Both the position numbers and the translations under genes were made by a program. The notes below the pieces were generated by a model that ran no database searches, had not been told where the DNA came from, and saw only the letters and a program-made list of their open reading frames with translations. Below, one piece after another: positions 8,790 to 16,505 of a stretch of 36,964 nt of DNA. Numbering within the stretch: position 1 is the first letter of the stretch; each line of letters begins with the position of its first letter. The stretch comes from Bacilli bacterium (lineage in GTDB: Bacteria > Bacillota_I > Bacilli_A > Izemoplasmatales > Hujiaoplasmataceae), in contig JAFGQT010000079.1 of the NCBI GenBank assembly GCA_016935515.1, positions 1 through 36,964 on the forward strand, in the 5' to 3' direction.

Positions 8790-9509
8790 ATGCCTATTGC
8801 TTCGCTACAAAACGATACTTTCAAGGAACTTATGAAACTCAAACAGAAAAAATACCGAGAGCGCGAAGCTTTGTTTTTGGTTGAAGGTGAACATCTGGTC
8901 AAGGAAGCCATTCAAACAAACGCTTGTGTCAAGGTAATCGGGACTGTAAGACCTGAATATTGGACTGGCGAGATGATTTTGTTGGAACAAGAATTGCTAG
9001 AGAAACTAACTGATGTCGAAAGTTCCAGTTTGATTTTCGCTGTATGTATGAAGGCCGATGCCGATATCGCCCACGATCAGATTCTCCTCCTCGACGGGAT
9101 TCAGGATCCTGGTAATCTTGGTACACTTCTTAGAAGCGCATGCGCATTTGGCTTTGGCGGTATAGTTTATGAGAACACGGTTGACATGTATAATCCAAAA
9201 GTGCTGAGAGCGACTCAAGGAGCGATCTTCAAATTGACTTTCAAGGAAGATTCATTAACTGACTTCATCAACAGCCATCCTGAGTATAATTATATCGGGA
9301 CAGATGTCACAAGTGGAAAGCCCTTGAAGGATTATAAACCAACTCAAGGGAAATTGGCGCTAATCCTAGGCAACGAAGGAAATGGAGTAAGAGAAGACTT
9401 GCTTCGAAAGACATCAATAAATCTAAAAATAGATATGAAAGATACCGAATCACTGAATGTCGGCGTTGCTGGAAGCATATTGATGCATTATCTCAGAGGT
9501 GAAAAATAA
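8790..9509 (+). CDS. SpoU/TrmH-family RNA 2'-O-methyltransferase
   Basis: This is a 239-residue SPOUT methyltransferase that should transfer a methyl group from S-adenosylmethionine to a ribose 2'-OH in rRNA or tRNA. The N-terminal part (residues about 10-90, KLKQKKYREREALFLVEGEH) is the substrate-binding domain found in RlmB/TsnR-like members. The knotted catalytic domain carries the three SpoU motifs: DPGNLGTLLRSA (residues 107-118, with the Asn and Arg expected in the active site), LGNEGNGV (193-200) and SLNVGVAGSI (221-230). ATG 8790 was chosen over the upstream in-frame GTG 8724, which lies inside the previous terminator. GGTGAT at 8781 is the ribosome binding site. The stop overlaps the next start by one base (TAATG), implying translational coupling. 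The RNA target cannot be told from sequence. Confidence 0.92.
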   Translation: MPIASLQNDTFKELMKLKQKKYREREALFLVEGEHLVKEAIQTNACVKVIGTVRPEYWTGEMILLEQELLEKLTDVESSSLIFAVCMKADADIAHDQILLLDGIQDPGNLGTLLRSACAFGFGGIVYENTVDMYNPKVLRATQGAIFKLTFKEDSLTDFINSHPEYNYIGTDVTSGKPLKDYKPTQGKLALILGNEGNGVREDLLRKTSINLKIDMKDTESLNVGVAGSILMHYLRGEK

Positions 9510-9808
9510 TGGAATTCATATATGAGCAAAATCGGATATTTGCAGAAGATGAAAACAAGAAAGTCTTGGCTGAGATTATTCTTCCGGACCGAGACAAAAA
9601 TCGCATGGATATCAAGCACGTCTATGTAGATGAAGAACTCAGACATCATGGCCTTGCCTCAAAGATGATGATCATGGCCTATGATTATATCAAGAGCCAG
9701 GGTAAACAAATCGTCGCTAAATGTCCATACGCGATCAGCTGGTTCAAAAAGAACCCTGAATATCAAGATATAGTGGTTAACGTCAAGACGAAAAAAATCG
9801 AATCATAG
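9509..9808 (+). CDS. Small GNAT-family N-acetyltransferase (YjdJ/GNAT_2-like)
   Basis: These 99 residues form a minimal GNAT fold. The core is the strand DIKHVYVDEELR leading into the acetyl-CoA pyrophosphate-binding loop RHHGLAS (residues 45-51), followed by a helix and then KQIVAKCPYAISWFKKNP, typical of the GNAT_2/YjdJ small acetyltransferases. The length fits that family, which is about 90-100 residues. The substrate is unknown. ATG 9509 overlaps the stop of the RNA methyltransferase by one base, so the two are co-transcribed and probably translationally coupled; whether they are functionally linked is open. A terminator follows. Confidence 0.85.
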   Translation: MEFIYEQNRIFAEDENKKVLAEIILPDRDKNRMDIKHVYVDEELRHHGLASKMMIMAYDYIKSQGKQIVAKCPYAISWFKKNPEYQDIVVNVKTKKIES

Positions 9809-9850
9809 TCATCTCAATTGAGGACTAGTGATCTTCTTGATATGATGATA

Positions 9851-9894
9851 AAATGGGATTGGTTCCATTAAGGCGCCAATCCCATTTAGTTTAT
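9851..9894 (+). terminator. Probable intrinsic terminator after the GNAT gene
   Basis: A 12-bp perfect stem, AAATGGGATTGG (9851-9862) with CCAATCCCATTT (9876-9887), has a 13-base loop. It is followed only by the modest T-rich run agtttatt, so it may be a weaker terminator. Confidence 0.7.
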
Positions 9895-10022
9895 TATCAT
9901 GTAGGAGAAATATATTTCGCTTCACTTGAGCCGTACTCATTATTTAGATAGAGAATTGCACAGAACCTTGCTCACCGATAGTGTCGCTCATCAGAAGATA
10001 AATCTAATTTTCATTTGTCAAT
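9888..10022. other. Intergenic region without a recognised gene
   Basis: Between the terminator of the GNAT gene and the 3' end of the minus-strand DUF998 gene I see no ORF with a start signal, no RNA gene and no clear hairpin for the minus-strand gene. Confidence 0.5.
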
Positions 10023-10685
10023 TCAGTGTGGCGTTTTCTGAGGATCATCAATAACGCAGAACCCAAAAACGCCAATAATGCCTGTAAATATCACTGCAGA
10101 ATAGGTGCTCAGTCGTTCAACTAAACCGAAGTATGACTGTGATACAATGTTTGATAACATAGCTCCACTGATCATGAACACAAGTGCGGTTACAGCGGAA
10201 AATGAAAGTGCATGGAGTCTCCTCTCAGACCGCCACCCACCAATCGCAATCAGGATCATCGAGATAATTGACAATAACACTACCGAGATGGTCACGACGT
10301 ATAGATGAAAGATATCCGATACCGTTCCTGCGTAGCCACTGGTTGATAGCGGAAAAAGTGCATAGCCAATATTGCTGACGAGATTCATCGATGCAAATAG
10401 ATACACGCCAACGCGAAAGAGTTTGTTCCATTTGTCTTTGACGAGTGCAACCAAAGCCATCGAAGACAGAACGCTTAGAGTGCCGTAGACATTGGATAAA
10501 CCGCCAGCAACAACTCTTGAAGGCGCATCTGAAGCTGTAAGATCACTGACTGCCTGACTCATCCAGTCATATCCGGGATAGAAAGTTCTACCGTACACGT
10601 CATGTAGAACATAGAATGCTACTGCAAATACTCCGCATAAAGCTATGTACTGCAGAAAGGTTTTCTGTTTAAATGATTTTCCCAT
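10023..10685 (-). CDS. DUF998 family integral membrane protein
   Basis: This encodes 220 residues with about six hydrophobic segments. The sequence YPGYDWMSQAVSDLTASDAP after the first segment is the signature of the DUF998 family (typically YPGYNPLSQAVSDLG). Members are small bacterial multi-pass membrane proteins without a proven function. The ATG at 10685 is preceded on the minus strand by AGGAG at a suitable distance. The neighbour upstream on the same strand (10858-11739) is another multi-pass membrane protein, 172 bases away. Both lie between forward-strand housekeeping genes, so the pair may be an accessory insertion. No DNA-binding or catalytic motif is visible. Confidence 0.85.
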   Translation of the reverse strand: MGKSFKQKTFLQYIALCGVFAVAFYVLHDVYGRTFYPGYDWMSQAVSDLTASDAPSRVVAGGLSNVYGTLSVLSSMALVALVKDKWNKLFRVGVYLFASMNLVSNIGYALFPLSTSGYAGTVSDIFHLYVVTISVVLLSIISMILIAIGGWRSERRLHALSFSAVTALVFMISGAMLSNIVSQSYFGLVERLSTYSAVIFTGIIGVFGFCVIDDPQKTPH

Positions 10686-10857
10686 ATTCCTGTCTCCTAT
10701 TTAATTTCGATTGAATAGACAACTAATCATGTTATTCATCACACTTGACGAAGAAGCTAATCCTTTGTATCCTGTTACTATGAACAGCCATTGAATCATG
10801 AGATGCGCGACAGAATTCAAGATCATGAATTCCCGATGAAAAATGCGGTTTCTATGC

Positions 10858-11739
10858 TTACACCGTCGTATTTGGGATTGCTTTTGATATCACACTGCGG
10901 TGGAAGAAGATAATTGTTATATAGCCAGCCGCAACAGTCAAAGCTAGAAAGATCCCGACTTCAGTCATGCGAACGGTTTCGTCTAGAAATCCTTGGACAA
11001 CTGCCATGGTCCCCACGGCAGTAAAAAGTGCAGTTCCTTTAAACAGTAGAACTGAGGTCAAAACATATCCTACAACAGTTCTTTTCGCAAGCTTATAGGC
11101 TGCAAAAAGAGACAGGGGAACAATGATTCCCAAGTCCATCACCTGGATTACAAGAGTGTGATATGTCTCGAGTCCAACTGGTTGCATAGAAGGCGATAGG
11201 GCTGGGATTATCCGTGCCAACCACATTAGGGCCAGCATTGTTCCAACCAAAACAAGAAAGACCACGGTTCGGCGTATTGGGAGTGGCAGCTTGTATATTT
11301 CCCTGATTTTGTCAGTCTTGAGGGTTATTGAAGTTCTGATGATCAAATAGCCGGACAATGACATATTCCACACATAAAGCAGAAACAACTCATTGAAATG
11401 GGATAAGAACGCATATGACATGTAAGCATACAAGGTGTAGCCAAGCAGACCAATGAAGAATAACTTTGACAATTCGCTGTTTTCCTTCAATTTTAACCAG
11501 GCGACGATAAATAGGCTTCCCCAAACAAGAATGGTGACCACATCTTGAGAGATGGCCTGAATAGCAACACTTTGTGTATCAAACCGATAGATTCCACTTC
11601 CGTGAAGCAAGAATGATTCGCCATGAATGCTTGTGACTTCAACCGGGGATCCACCAATTGAAAGAATCCCAATAATGGCGGCACTTACCACCCCTAGAAA
11701 CAATACGATACTCCAAAACTTGATGTGCTTGAAATTCAT
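10858..11739 (-). CDS. Multi-pass membrane protein of unknown function
   Basis: This encodes 293 residues with about eight hydrophobic segments. One is near residues 10-30. After it comes an extracytoplasmic-looking loop containing HGESFLLHGSGIYRFDTQS. The remaining segments are evenly spaced, with basic loops (IRRTVVF, KLAKRT). I do not recognise the family; no transporter Walker motif, redox motif or catalytic motif is visible. The start at 11739 is supported by AAGGAG about 10 bases upstream on the minus strand, and a good sigma-70-type promoter lies at 11786-11814. The DUF998 gene lies 172 bases downstream on the same strand and could be co-transcribed. It could belong to a stress- or envelope-related set, but nothing in the sequence proves that. 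Confidence 0.75.
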   Translation of the reverse strand: MNFKHIKFWSIVLFLGVVSAAIIGILSIGGSPVEVTSIHGESFLLHGSGIYRFDTQSVAIQAISQDVVTILVWGSLFIVAWLKLKENSELSKLFFIGLLGYTLYAYMSYAFLSHFNELFLLYVWNMSLSGYLIIRTSITLKTDKIREIYKLPLPIRRTVVFLVLVGTMLALMWLARIIPALSPSMQPVGLETYHTLVIQVMDLGIIVPLSLFAAYKLAKRTVVGYVLTSVLLFKGTALFTAVGTMAVVQGFLDETVRMTEVGIFLALTVAAGYITIIFFHRSVISKAIPNTTV

Positions 11740-11785
11740 GTGTAGTAATCTCCTTCATTTCGAGTTTTATAAATGTACTTTTTTC

Positions 11786-11814
11786 ATTATACATCAAGTT
11801 ATAGACATCATCAA
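11786..11814 (-). promoter_or_regulatory. Promoter of the minus-strand membrane protein gene
   Basis: Read on the minus strand: TTGATG (11814-11809), a 17-base spacer and TATAAT (11791-11786). It lies about 47 bases upstream of the ATG at 11739. Confidence 0.75.
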
Positions 11815-12001
11815 GCATGAATTGATAGTGGTTCATAACCAACTGTCTTTGAAGTGTCGTACATTACTTTATATCTATTCTATCATAGACAATGAATGAG
11901 CATAATTGTTGAAGAAATAGACTAAATCCCTTTGGTCAATTAGTGATATTGGAAGAGAAATCTATGGGGAGAGTGGCAAAATTAAAAATCGATTATTTGG
12001 C

Positions 12002-12030
12002 TTGTATACTGACCCTTGTTATGGTATAAT
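12002..12030 (+). promoter_or_regulatory. Promoter of the rimP-nusA-infB operon
   Basis: TTGTAT (12002-12007), a 17-base spacer and TATAAT (12025-12030), with TGG just before the hexamer making an extended -10. The predicted start is near 12037, 60 bases before the rimP start codon. Confidence 0.75.
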
Positions 12031-12052
12031 CATAGTAGCATAATGTACTATT

Positions 12053-12078
12053 GGGAGGGTCGGACCCTCTCATTTTTA
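12053..12078 (+). promoter_or_regulatory. Terminator-like hairpin in the rimP leader (candidate attenuator)
   Basis: GGGAGGGT (12053-12060) pairs with ACCCTCTC (12064-12071) around a 3-base loop, with one G-T pair, and is followed by ATTTTTAA. It lies between the promoter and the rimP ribosome binding site GGAGG. It has the form of an intrinsic terminator, but read-through must occur because essential genes lie downstream. Control by NusA is an inference. Confidence 0.55.
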
Positions 12079-12097
12079 ATGAAAACGGAGGCAAACA

Positions 12098-12535
12098 GTG
12101 AAACTTGACGTTTTGAGACAACATCTGCAAGAAGTCGTCAACCGTTTGGGCTACGATCTGTATGATGTTGAATATGTTACCGAAAGAAAGCAAAACATCT
12201 TGCGTGTTCTGATCGACAATGATGCGGGTGTATCCATTGATGACTGCGTAGAGGTATCGCATGCGCTTGACCCAGTCCTTGACGAACTAGATCCGATTCC
12301 CAACGAATACAGTCTTGAGGTTGCTTCACCTGGAGCAGAAAGAAAGCTCAGAAACCCAGATGAAATCAAGAAAGCTGTCGGCAAATACGTTCATTTGGAG
12401 ACTTATGAACAGAAGATCGAGGGCGAACTGATTCGTTTTGATGGCCAGACCATCATCATTAATGACAAACATAATAAACAGGTGAGTTTTGATTACATTG
12501 AAGTTAATCATATCCGCCTGGCAATCAAATTTTAG
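12098..12535 (+). CDS. rimP: Ribosome maturation factor RimP
   Basis: This 145-residue protein is needed for 30S subunit maturation. It starts with GTG at 12098 behind GGAGG. The N-terminal alpha/beta domain contains LGYDLYDVEYV and LRVLIDNDAGVSIDDCVEVS, both typical of RimP. The signature EYSLEVASPGAERKL follows, then a C-terminal Sm-like barrel (GKYVHLETYEQKIEGEL to the end). Length and motif order match the family. It opens the rimP-nusA-rnpM-ylxQ-infB-rbfA operon, with nusA starting 11 bases after its stop. The whole operon is driven from the promoter at 12002-12030 through a leader hairpin. Confidence 0.95.
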   Translation: MKLDVLRQHLQEVVNRLGYDLYDVEYVTERKQNILRVLIDNDAGVSIDDCVEVSHALDPVLDELDPIPNEYSLEVASPGAERKLRNPDEIKKAVGKYVHLETYEQKIEGELIRFDGQTIIINDKHNKQVSFDYIEVNHIRLAIKF

Positions 12536-12546
12536 GAGATAGAGAC

Positions 12547-13611
12547 ATGATCAGCAAAGAATTTTTCAAGGCTCTTGAGCAAGTAGCCGAAGACAGGGAC
12601 ATTTCCAAAGAGAAGATACTTGATATTTTCGGTAAAGGATTGCTCAACGCCTACAAAAAAGATTACAACGGCCAACAGAACGCGAAAGTCGTGTTTAACG
12701 AAGAAAAGGCTGAAATCCTGATTGTGGCCACATACCTTGTGGTCGACACAATTGACCCTGAAGCGGAAAAAGGCACGCAAATCACTGTCGATGAAGCCCA
12801 GGAACTGAAAAAAAACGCTAGAGTCGGCGACATCATTGAAGTCAAGATAACCCCGAAGGATTTCGGACGTTTGGCTGCTTCCAGCGCGAAACAGATCCTT
12901 ACCCAAGGTCTCAAACAACTTGAACGCGAAAGAAACTATGAGATATTCACCGAAAAAACCGGAGAAATGGTGATTGCGGAAATCGTCGCGGTCAACGAAG
13001 AATTCGTAACTTTGTATCTTGGATATGATACGGAAACATCCATTCCGGCACATGAACTTGTCGGTTCCGACTTGACTGTTGGTAATCAGATTCGGGTCTA
13101 CATCACCAAAGTTGAACAAACTACCAAAGGGCCAAAGGTCTACGTGTCACGTACCGACAGGAACTTGGTCAAGCGTTTGATGGAACAAGCCATCCCCGAG
13201 TTGCAAGAAGGCGTCATCGAAATCATGGGGCTTGCAAGGGATCCTGGAGATCGCTGCAAAGTCTGCGTCGCATCCAACAATCCCAAGGTCGATCCACTCG
13301 GAGCTTGCTTGGGTCGTAATGGCGTCCGGATCAAGGAAGTAATCGACTCTCTCGATGGGGAAAAGATCGATGTCTACAAATACAGCGAAGATCCTCAAGA
13401 ACTCGTGTCAAATGCCATCCAACCAGCAAAATCCACTGCAGTAATCGTTGACGTCAAAGAAAAAAGTGCGATTGCCATCGTTCCCGACGGCCAACTTTCG
13501 CTTGCGATCGGCAAGCGTGGACAAAATGCCAGGTTGGCGGTTCAATCCAGTGGCTGGAAGATCGACATCAAGTCCGAGTCAGATGCCATGATCCAAGGAT
13601 TAAAATTCTAA
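12547..13611 (+). CDS. nusA: Transcription termination/antitermination factor NusA
   Basis: This 354-residue protein binds RNA polymerase and modulates pausing, termination and antitermination. Domains in order are the N-terminal polymerase-binding domain (about 1-125), the S1 domain (about 130-200, GEMVIAEIVAVNEEFVTLYL) and the KH1-KH2 pair. Signatures include DPGDRCKVCVASN, DPLGACLGRNGVRIKEV and SLAIGKRGQNARLA, the last containing the GxxG loop of KH2. There are no C-terminal acidic repeats, as is usual in Gram-positive NusA. The start ATG has AGGAGAT upstream. It lies between rimP and rnpM. NusA could feed back on the operon through the leader hairpin, but that is inference. Confidence 0.96.
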   Translation: MISKEFFKALEQVAEDRDISKEKILDIFGKGLLNAYKKDYNGQQNAKVVFNEEKAEILIVATYLVVDTIDPEAEKGTQITVDEAQELKKNARVGDIIEVKITPKDFGRLAASSAKQILTQGLKQLERERNYEIFTEKTGEMVIAEIVAVNEEFVTLYLGYDTETSIPAHELVGSDLTVGNQIRVYITKVEQTTKGPKVYVSRTDRNLVKRLMEQAIPELQEGVIEIMGLARDPGDRCKVCVASNNPKVDPLGACLGRNGVRIKEVIDSLDGEKIDVYKYSEDPQELVSNAIQPAKSTAVIVDVKEKSAIAIVPDGQLSLAIGKRGQNARLAVQSSGWKIDIKSESDAMIQGLKF

Positions 13612-13627
13612 AGCGGAGGTTGCGTCA

Positions 13628-13900
13628 ATGCAAAAACCGAAGAAAATCCCATTGCGCAAATGCGTAGTGACGGGTGAAAGACTGGAAAAGAAACAACTTC
13701 TGCGCGTGGTCCGAACACCTGAAGGAGTAGTAATCTATGATCCTACAGGAAAAGCCAACGGACGCGGGGCATATGTCTCAAAAGACACAAAAGTAATCGA
13801 AAAAGCCAAGAAGACGAATATCTTGGCAAGGCATTTGGAAGTACAAATACCGGATTCACTATATGAAGAGTTGATCAGACTGGTGCAAAATGACAAATAA
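13628..13900 (+). CDS. rnpM: RNase P modulator RnpM (YlxR, DUF448)
   Basis: These 90 residues carry the YlxR hallmarks: the basic start PLRKCVVTGERLEKKQLLRV (residues 8-27) and the conserved GRGAYV loop (45-50). In Bacillus subtilis this family has been reported to bind and modulate RNase P; before that it was known only as a nucleic-acid-binding protein of the nusA-infB operon. The start follows GGAGG with normal spacing, 16 bases after the nusA stop. The 3' end overlaps the next gene by 11 bases, indicating coupled translation. Confidence 0.94.
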   Translation: MQKPKKIPLRKCVVTGERLEKKQLLRVVRTPEGVVIYDPTGKANGRGAYVSKDTKVIEKAKKTNILARHLEVQIPDSLYEELIRLVQNDK

Positions 13901-14195
13901 TCGCTGTTTGATGACTTTGGGTCTTGCTCAGCGCGCAAGAATGACTGTTTCAGGAGAAACCGAAGTTCTTGATACAATCAAAAAGGACAAGGCAAAACTC
14001 ATTTTCTTGGCGCATGATGCTGGAGTCAACACTTCGAAACGGTTTCGCGACAAAGCTTCATTTCATGGTATTCCGATGATAGAAACTTTCGATTCGATGA
14101 CCATCAGTAAAGCTATTGGCAAGGAAAACCGCAAAGTCATCGCCGTTTTAAGCCCAGAATTTGCCAAATTGATCTTGTCTCAGCATAACGAATAG
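13890..14195 (+). CDS. ylxQ: L7Ae-family RNA-binding protein YlxQ
   Basis: This 101-residue protein is of the ribosomal L7Ae/L30e/S12e fold, and family members bind kink-turn RNA. Visible features are LGLAQRARMTVSGETEVLDT at the N-terminus, where YlxQ proteins have a GLA-R-A-K/R-x(3)-G-E motif, the central strand AKLIFLAHDAGVNTSKRF, and the closing IGKENRKVIAVLSPEFAKLI. Length and operon position between rnpM and infB are standard for Bacillota. The start codon lies inside the end of rnpM (11-base overlap). Its exact ribosomal or RNA partner is not settled for the family. Confidence 0.92.
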   Translation: MTNNRCLMTLGLAQRARMTVSGETEVLDTIKKDKAKLIFLAHDAGVNTSKRFRDKASFHGIPMIETFDSMTISKAIGKENRKVIAVLSPEFAKLILSQHNE

Positions 14196-14213
14196 ACAGA
14201 AAGAGGTGGAAAT

Positions 14214-16088
14214 ATGGTAACCAAAAAACCTATTCCCAGGAAGAAACAAAATTTCAAGAGCAACAAACCATCAGGTAACAATTCCCAGAATCGTCCAGGT
14301 TACAAAAAGCCCACTCCAAGAGTGGAGAAACAGGCTGAAGTCATCGACAAGACTATATACTATCGCAATTCCTTGACTGTTGGCGAACTGGCGGAACAAT
14401 TGCATCGCTCAGCATCTGAAGTCATTAAAAAGCTGATGTTCATGCGTATAATGGCCTCACAGACACAAGCAGTCGATCGCGAAACGGCTGAACTTTTAGC
14501 GATGGAATATGGTTTCGAGATCAAAGACGAAGTCATAACCGACATGACCAAATATGATGAACTCCAAATTGAGGATGACCCCAAGGATCTTGTGGAAAGA
14601 CCGCCCATAGTAACCATTATGGGTCACGTTGACCATGGAAAGACGACTTTGCTTGATACGATCAGACATTCACGCGTCGTTCAGTCCGAAGCTGGCGGCA
14701 TCACGCAACATATTGGTGCTTACCAAGTAATCAGAAACAACAAAGCGATCACTTTTATCGACACTCCCGGACACGCTGCATTTACAGAGATGCGTGCTAG
14801 AGGCGCAAAAGTAACAGATATCGTTGTATTGGTTGTGGCAGCTGATGACGGTGTAATGCCGCAAACCAGAGAAGCTATCGACCATGCCAAAGCATCTAAA
14901 TGCTCGATCATCGTCGCAGTCAACAAGATGGACAAAGTAGGAGCCAATCCGGAAAGAGTCAAGCAAGAACTTGCAGATTTGGAATTGCTTCCCGATGATT
15001 GGGGCGGTGAAACACCTTTCTGCTATATATCCGCACTGAAAAACACCGGAGTTGACGAATTGTTGGACACGATCCAACTTGTTTCGGAAATGTTGGAATT
15101 GAAAGCAAATCCCAAACGCAACGCTTTAGGCACAGTCATTGAAGCCAAACTCGACAAGGGCAAAGGCCCAGTGGCAACAATACTCGTTAATAACGGCACG
15201 TTGAAAATCGGTGATACTTTCGTTGTAGGCAATACTTTCGGTAAGATTCGGGCTATGAACGACGATCTTGGCCGAACCATCCAAAAAGCAAAACCGGGTG
15301 CGGCAGTGGAAATCAACGGTTTGAACGATGTTCCGCAGGCCGGTGATCCCCTCATGGTATTTGACGATGAAAAGCTAACGCGCGACATTGCCCAAAAACG
15401 TCAAGATCGCCAGTTCAAGGAAGATCATAGTGCCCGTAAGACGGTCACTCTTGAGGAGTTTTTCCAAAAAGCCGACGGAAATATCAAGGAACTGAGACTG
15501 ATCATCAAAGCAGATACCCAAGGCTCAATTGAGGCATTTAAGGGCTCGATAGAAAAACTTAACATTGAAGGCACAGTCATTAACATCATCCGTACCGGCG
15601 TCGGAGCTATCACCGATACGGACGTGTCCCTGGCTGAAGCCAGCAATGCGATCATCATCGGATTCGATGTTCAAGCTCCGGCCAATGTTCGTGATACCGC
15701 TTCTCAAAAAGGCGTTGAAATCCGCGACTATCGTGTCATCTACGAAGCAATGAATGACATCGAGGCGGCTGCCAAAGGCTTGTTGGAACCGGTTTTCGAG
15801 AAACAGGTGATCGGCGAAGCGCAAGTGAGGGATGTTTTCCCGATCTCAAAGATTGGTACAGTGGCAGGATGCATGGTCATATCCGGCAGCATCAAGCGCG
15901 ATGCTTCAGTCAAATTGATGCGTAACGGCAAGGTTATCTATGAAGGCAAAATTGCCTCGCTCAAGCGTTTCAAAGACGATGTAAAAGAAGTCAAGCAAGG
16001 CTATGATTGCGGCATCATGATCGAGAACTACAACGACGTCAAGATTGACGACGTAATCGAAGCTTCAGTCCTGAAAGAGGTTGAGTAA
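14214..16088 (+). CDS. infB: Translation initiation factor IF-2
   Basis: This 624-residue GTPase places initiator tRNA on the 30S subunit and promotes subunit joining. A short basic, Asn/Pro-rich N-terminus (about 1-45) is followed by the IF2 N-terminal subdomain ([20 protein letters not shown]). The G domain carries GHVDHGKT (137-144), DTPGH, NKMD and the SAL motif. Domain II, domain III and the C-terminal fMet-tRNA-binding domain follow, the last including [18 protein letters not shown]. The long N-terminal extension of many bacterial IF-2 proteins is missing, as is common in Mollicutes-type genomes. AGAGGTGG precedes the ATG. rbfA starts directly after its stop. Confidence 0.97.
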   Translation: MVTKKPIPRKKQNFKSNKPSGNNSQNRPGYKKPTPRVEKQAEVIDKTIYYRNSLTVGELAEQLHRSASEVIKKLMFMRIMASQTQAVDRETAELLAMEYGFEIKDEVITDMTKYDELQIEDDPKDLVERPPIVTIMGHVDHGKTTLLDTIRHSRVVQSEAGGITQHIGAYQVIRNNKAITFIDTPGHAAFTEMRARGAKVTDIVVLVVAADDGVMPQTREAIDHAKASKCSIIVAVNKMDKVGANPERVKQELADLELLPDDWGGETPFCYISALKNTGVDELLDTIQLVSEMLELKANPKRNALGTVIEAKLDKGKGPVATILVNNGTLKIGDTFVVGNTFGKIRAMNDDLGRTIQKAKPGAAVEINGLNDVPQAGDPLMVFDDEKLTRDIAQKRQDRQFKEDHSARKTVTLEEFFQKADGNIKELRLIIKADTQGSIEAFKGSIEKLNIEGTVINIIRTGVGAITDTDVSLAEASNAIIIGFDVQAPANVRDTASQKGVEIRDYRVIYEAMNDIEAAAKGLLEPVFEKQVIGEAQVRDVFPISKIGTVAGCMVISGSIKRDASVKLMRNGKVIYEGKIASLKRFKDDVKEVKQGYDCGIMIENYNDVKIDDVIEASVLKEVE

Positions 16089-16089
16089 A

Positions 16090-16419
16090 ATGGCGAAAAC
16101 CGATCGTTTGGAAACGCTCGTTCAGCGCGTTACTGCCGACATTATTGCCAACGAAGTCAAGGACGACCTTGGATTCATCACCATCACAGGTGTAAAGATC
16201 ACCAACGAGCTTTCCTACATGTACGTCTTCTATTCATTGCTTGGCGATGAAGCCCGGATCGCAAAGACCCAGGTAGCCTTAGATCGTGCTAAAGGTTTTA
16301 TCAAGAACCAGATAGCGCTCAGGGTAAAGATGCGAAAAGTTCCGGAACTTGTCTTCAAATATGACAAAAGTTTCACTGACGGAATGAAAGTTGACGACAT
16401 CATCAGAAACATCAAATAG
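16090..16419 (+). CDS. rbfA: Ribosome-binding factor A RbfA
   Basis: This 109-residue KH-fold protein binds the immature 30S subunit and helps 16S rRNA 5'-end maturation. It carries the family features TDRLETLVQRVTADIIANEV at the N-terminus, DDLGFITITGVKITNELSYM in the middle and LRVKMRKVPELVFKYDKS near the end. ATG 16090, one base after the infB stop codon, is preferred to the in-frame TTG 16081, because AAAGAGG at 16074-16080 is then 9 bases from the start. It is the last gene of the operon, and a UUCG-capped terminator follows at once. Confidence 0.94.
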   Translation: MAKTDRLETLVQRVTADIIANEVKDDLGFITITGVKITNELSYMYVFYSLLGDEARIAKTQVALDRAKGFIKNQIALRVKMRKVPELVFKYDKSFTDGMKVDDIIRNIK

Positions 16420-16421
16420 CG

Positions 16422-16448
16422 AACCTTGGCTTCGGCCAAGGTTTTTCT
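16422..16448 (+). terminator. Intrinsic terminator of the rimP-rbfA operon
   Basis: AACCTTGGC (16422-16430) pairs perfectly with GCCAAGGTT (16435-16443), closed by a TTCG tetraloop with a C-G closing pair, then a T run. The stable UUCG cap makes it a strong terminator. Confidence 0.95.
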
Positions 16449-16459
16449 TATGTTGTCGA

Positions 16460-16488
16460 TTGAAAGGGAGTGATCACTTTGATATAAT
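16460..16488 (+). promoter_or_regulatory. Promoter of the uvrC operon
   Basis: TTGAAA (16460-16465), a 17-base spacer and TATAAT (16483-16488). The start codon of uvrC is 18 bases after the -10 box, so the leader is only about 11 bases. Confidence 0.8.
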
Positions 16489-16505
16489 GGTACAGGGTGT
16501 TAACC

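Larger units (their letters stand above)
11740..12097. other. Divergent intergenic region with two promoters
   Basis: This 358-base gap separates the minus-strand membrane protein from rimP. It holds one promoter facing left (11786-11814), one facing right (12002-12030) and a terminator-like hairpin (12053-12078) in the rimP leader. Between about 11815 and 11995 I see nothing recognisable. Confidence 0.7.
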
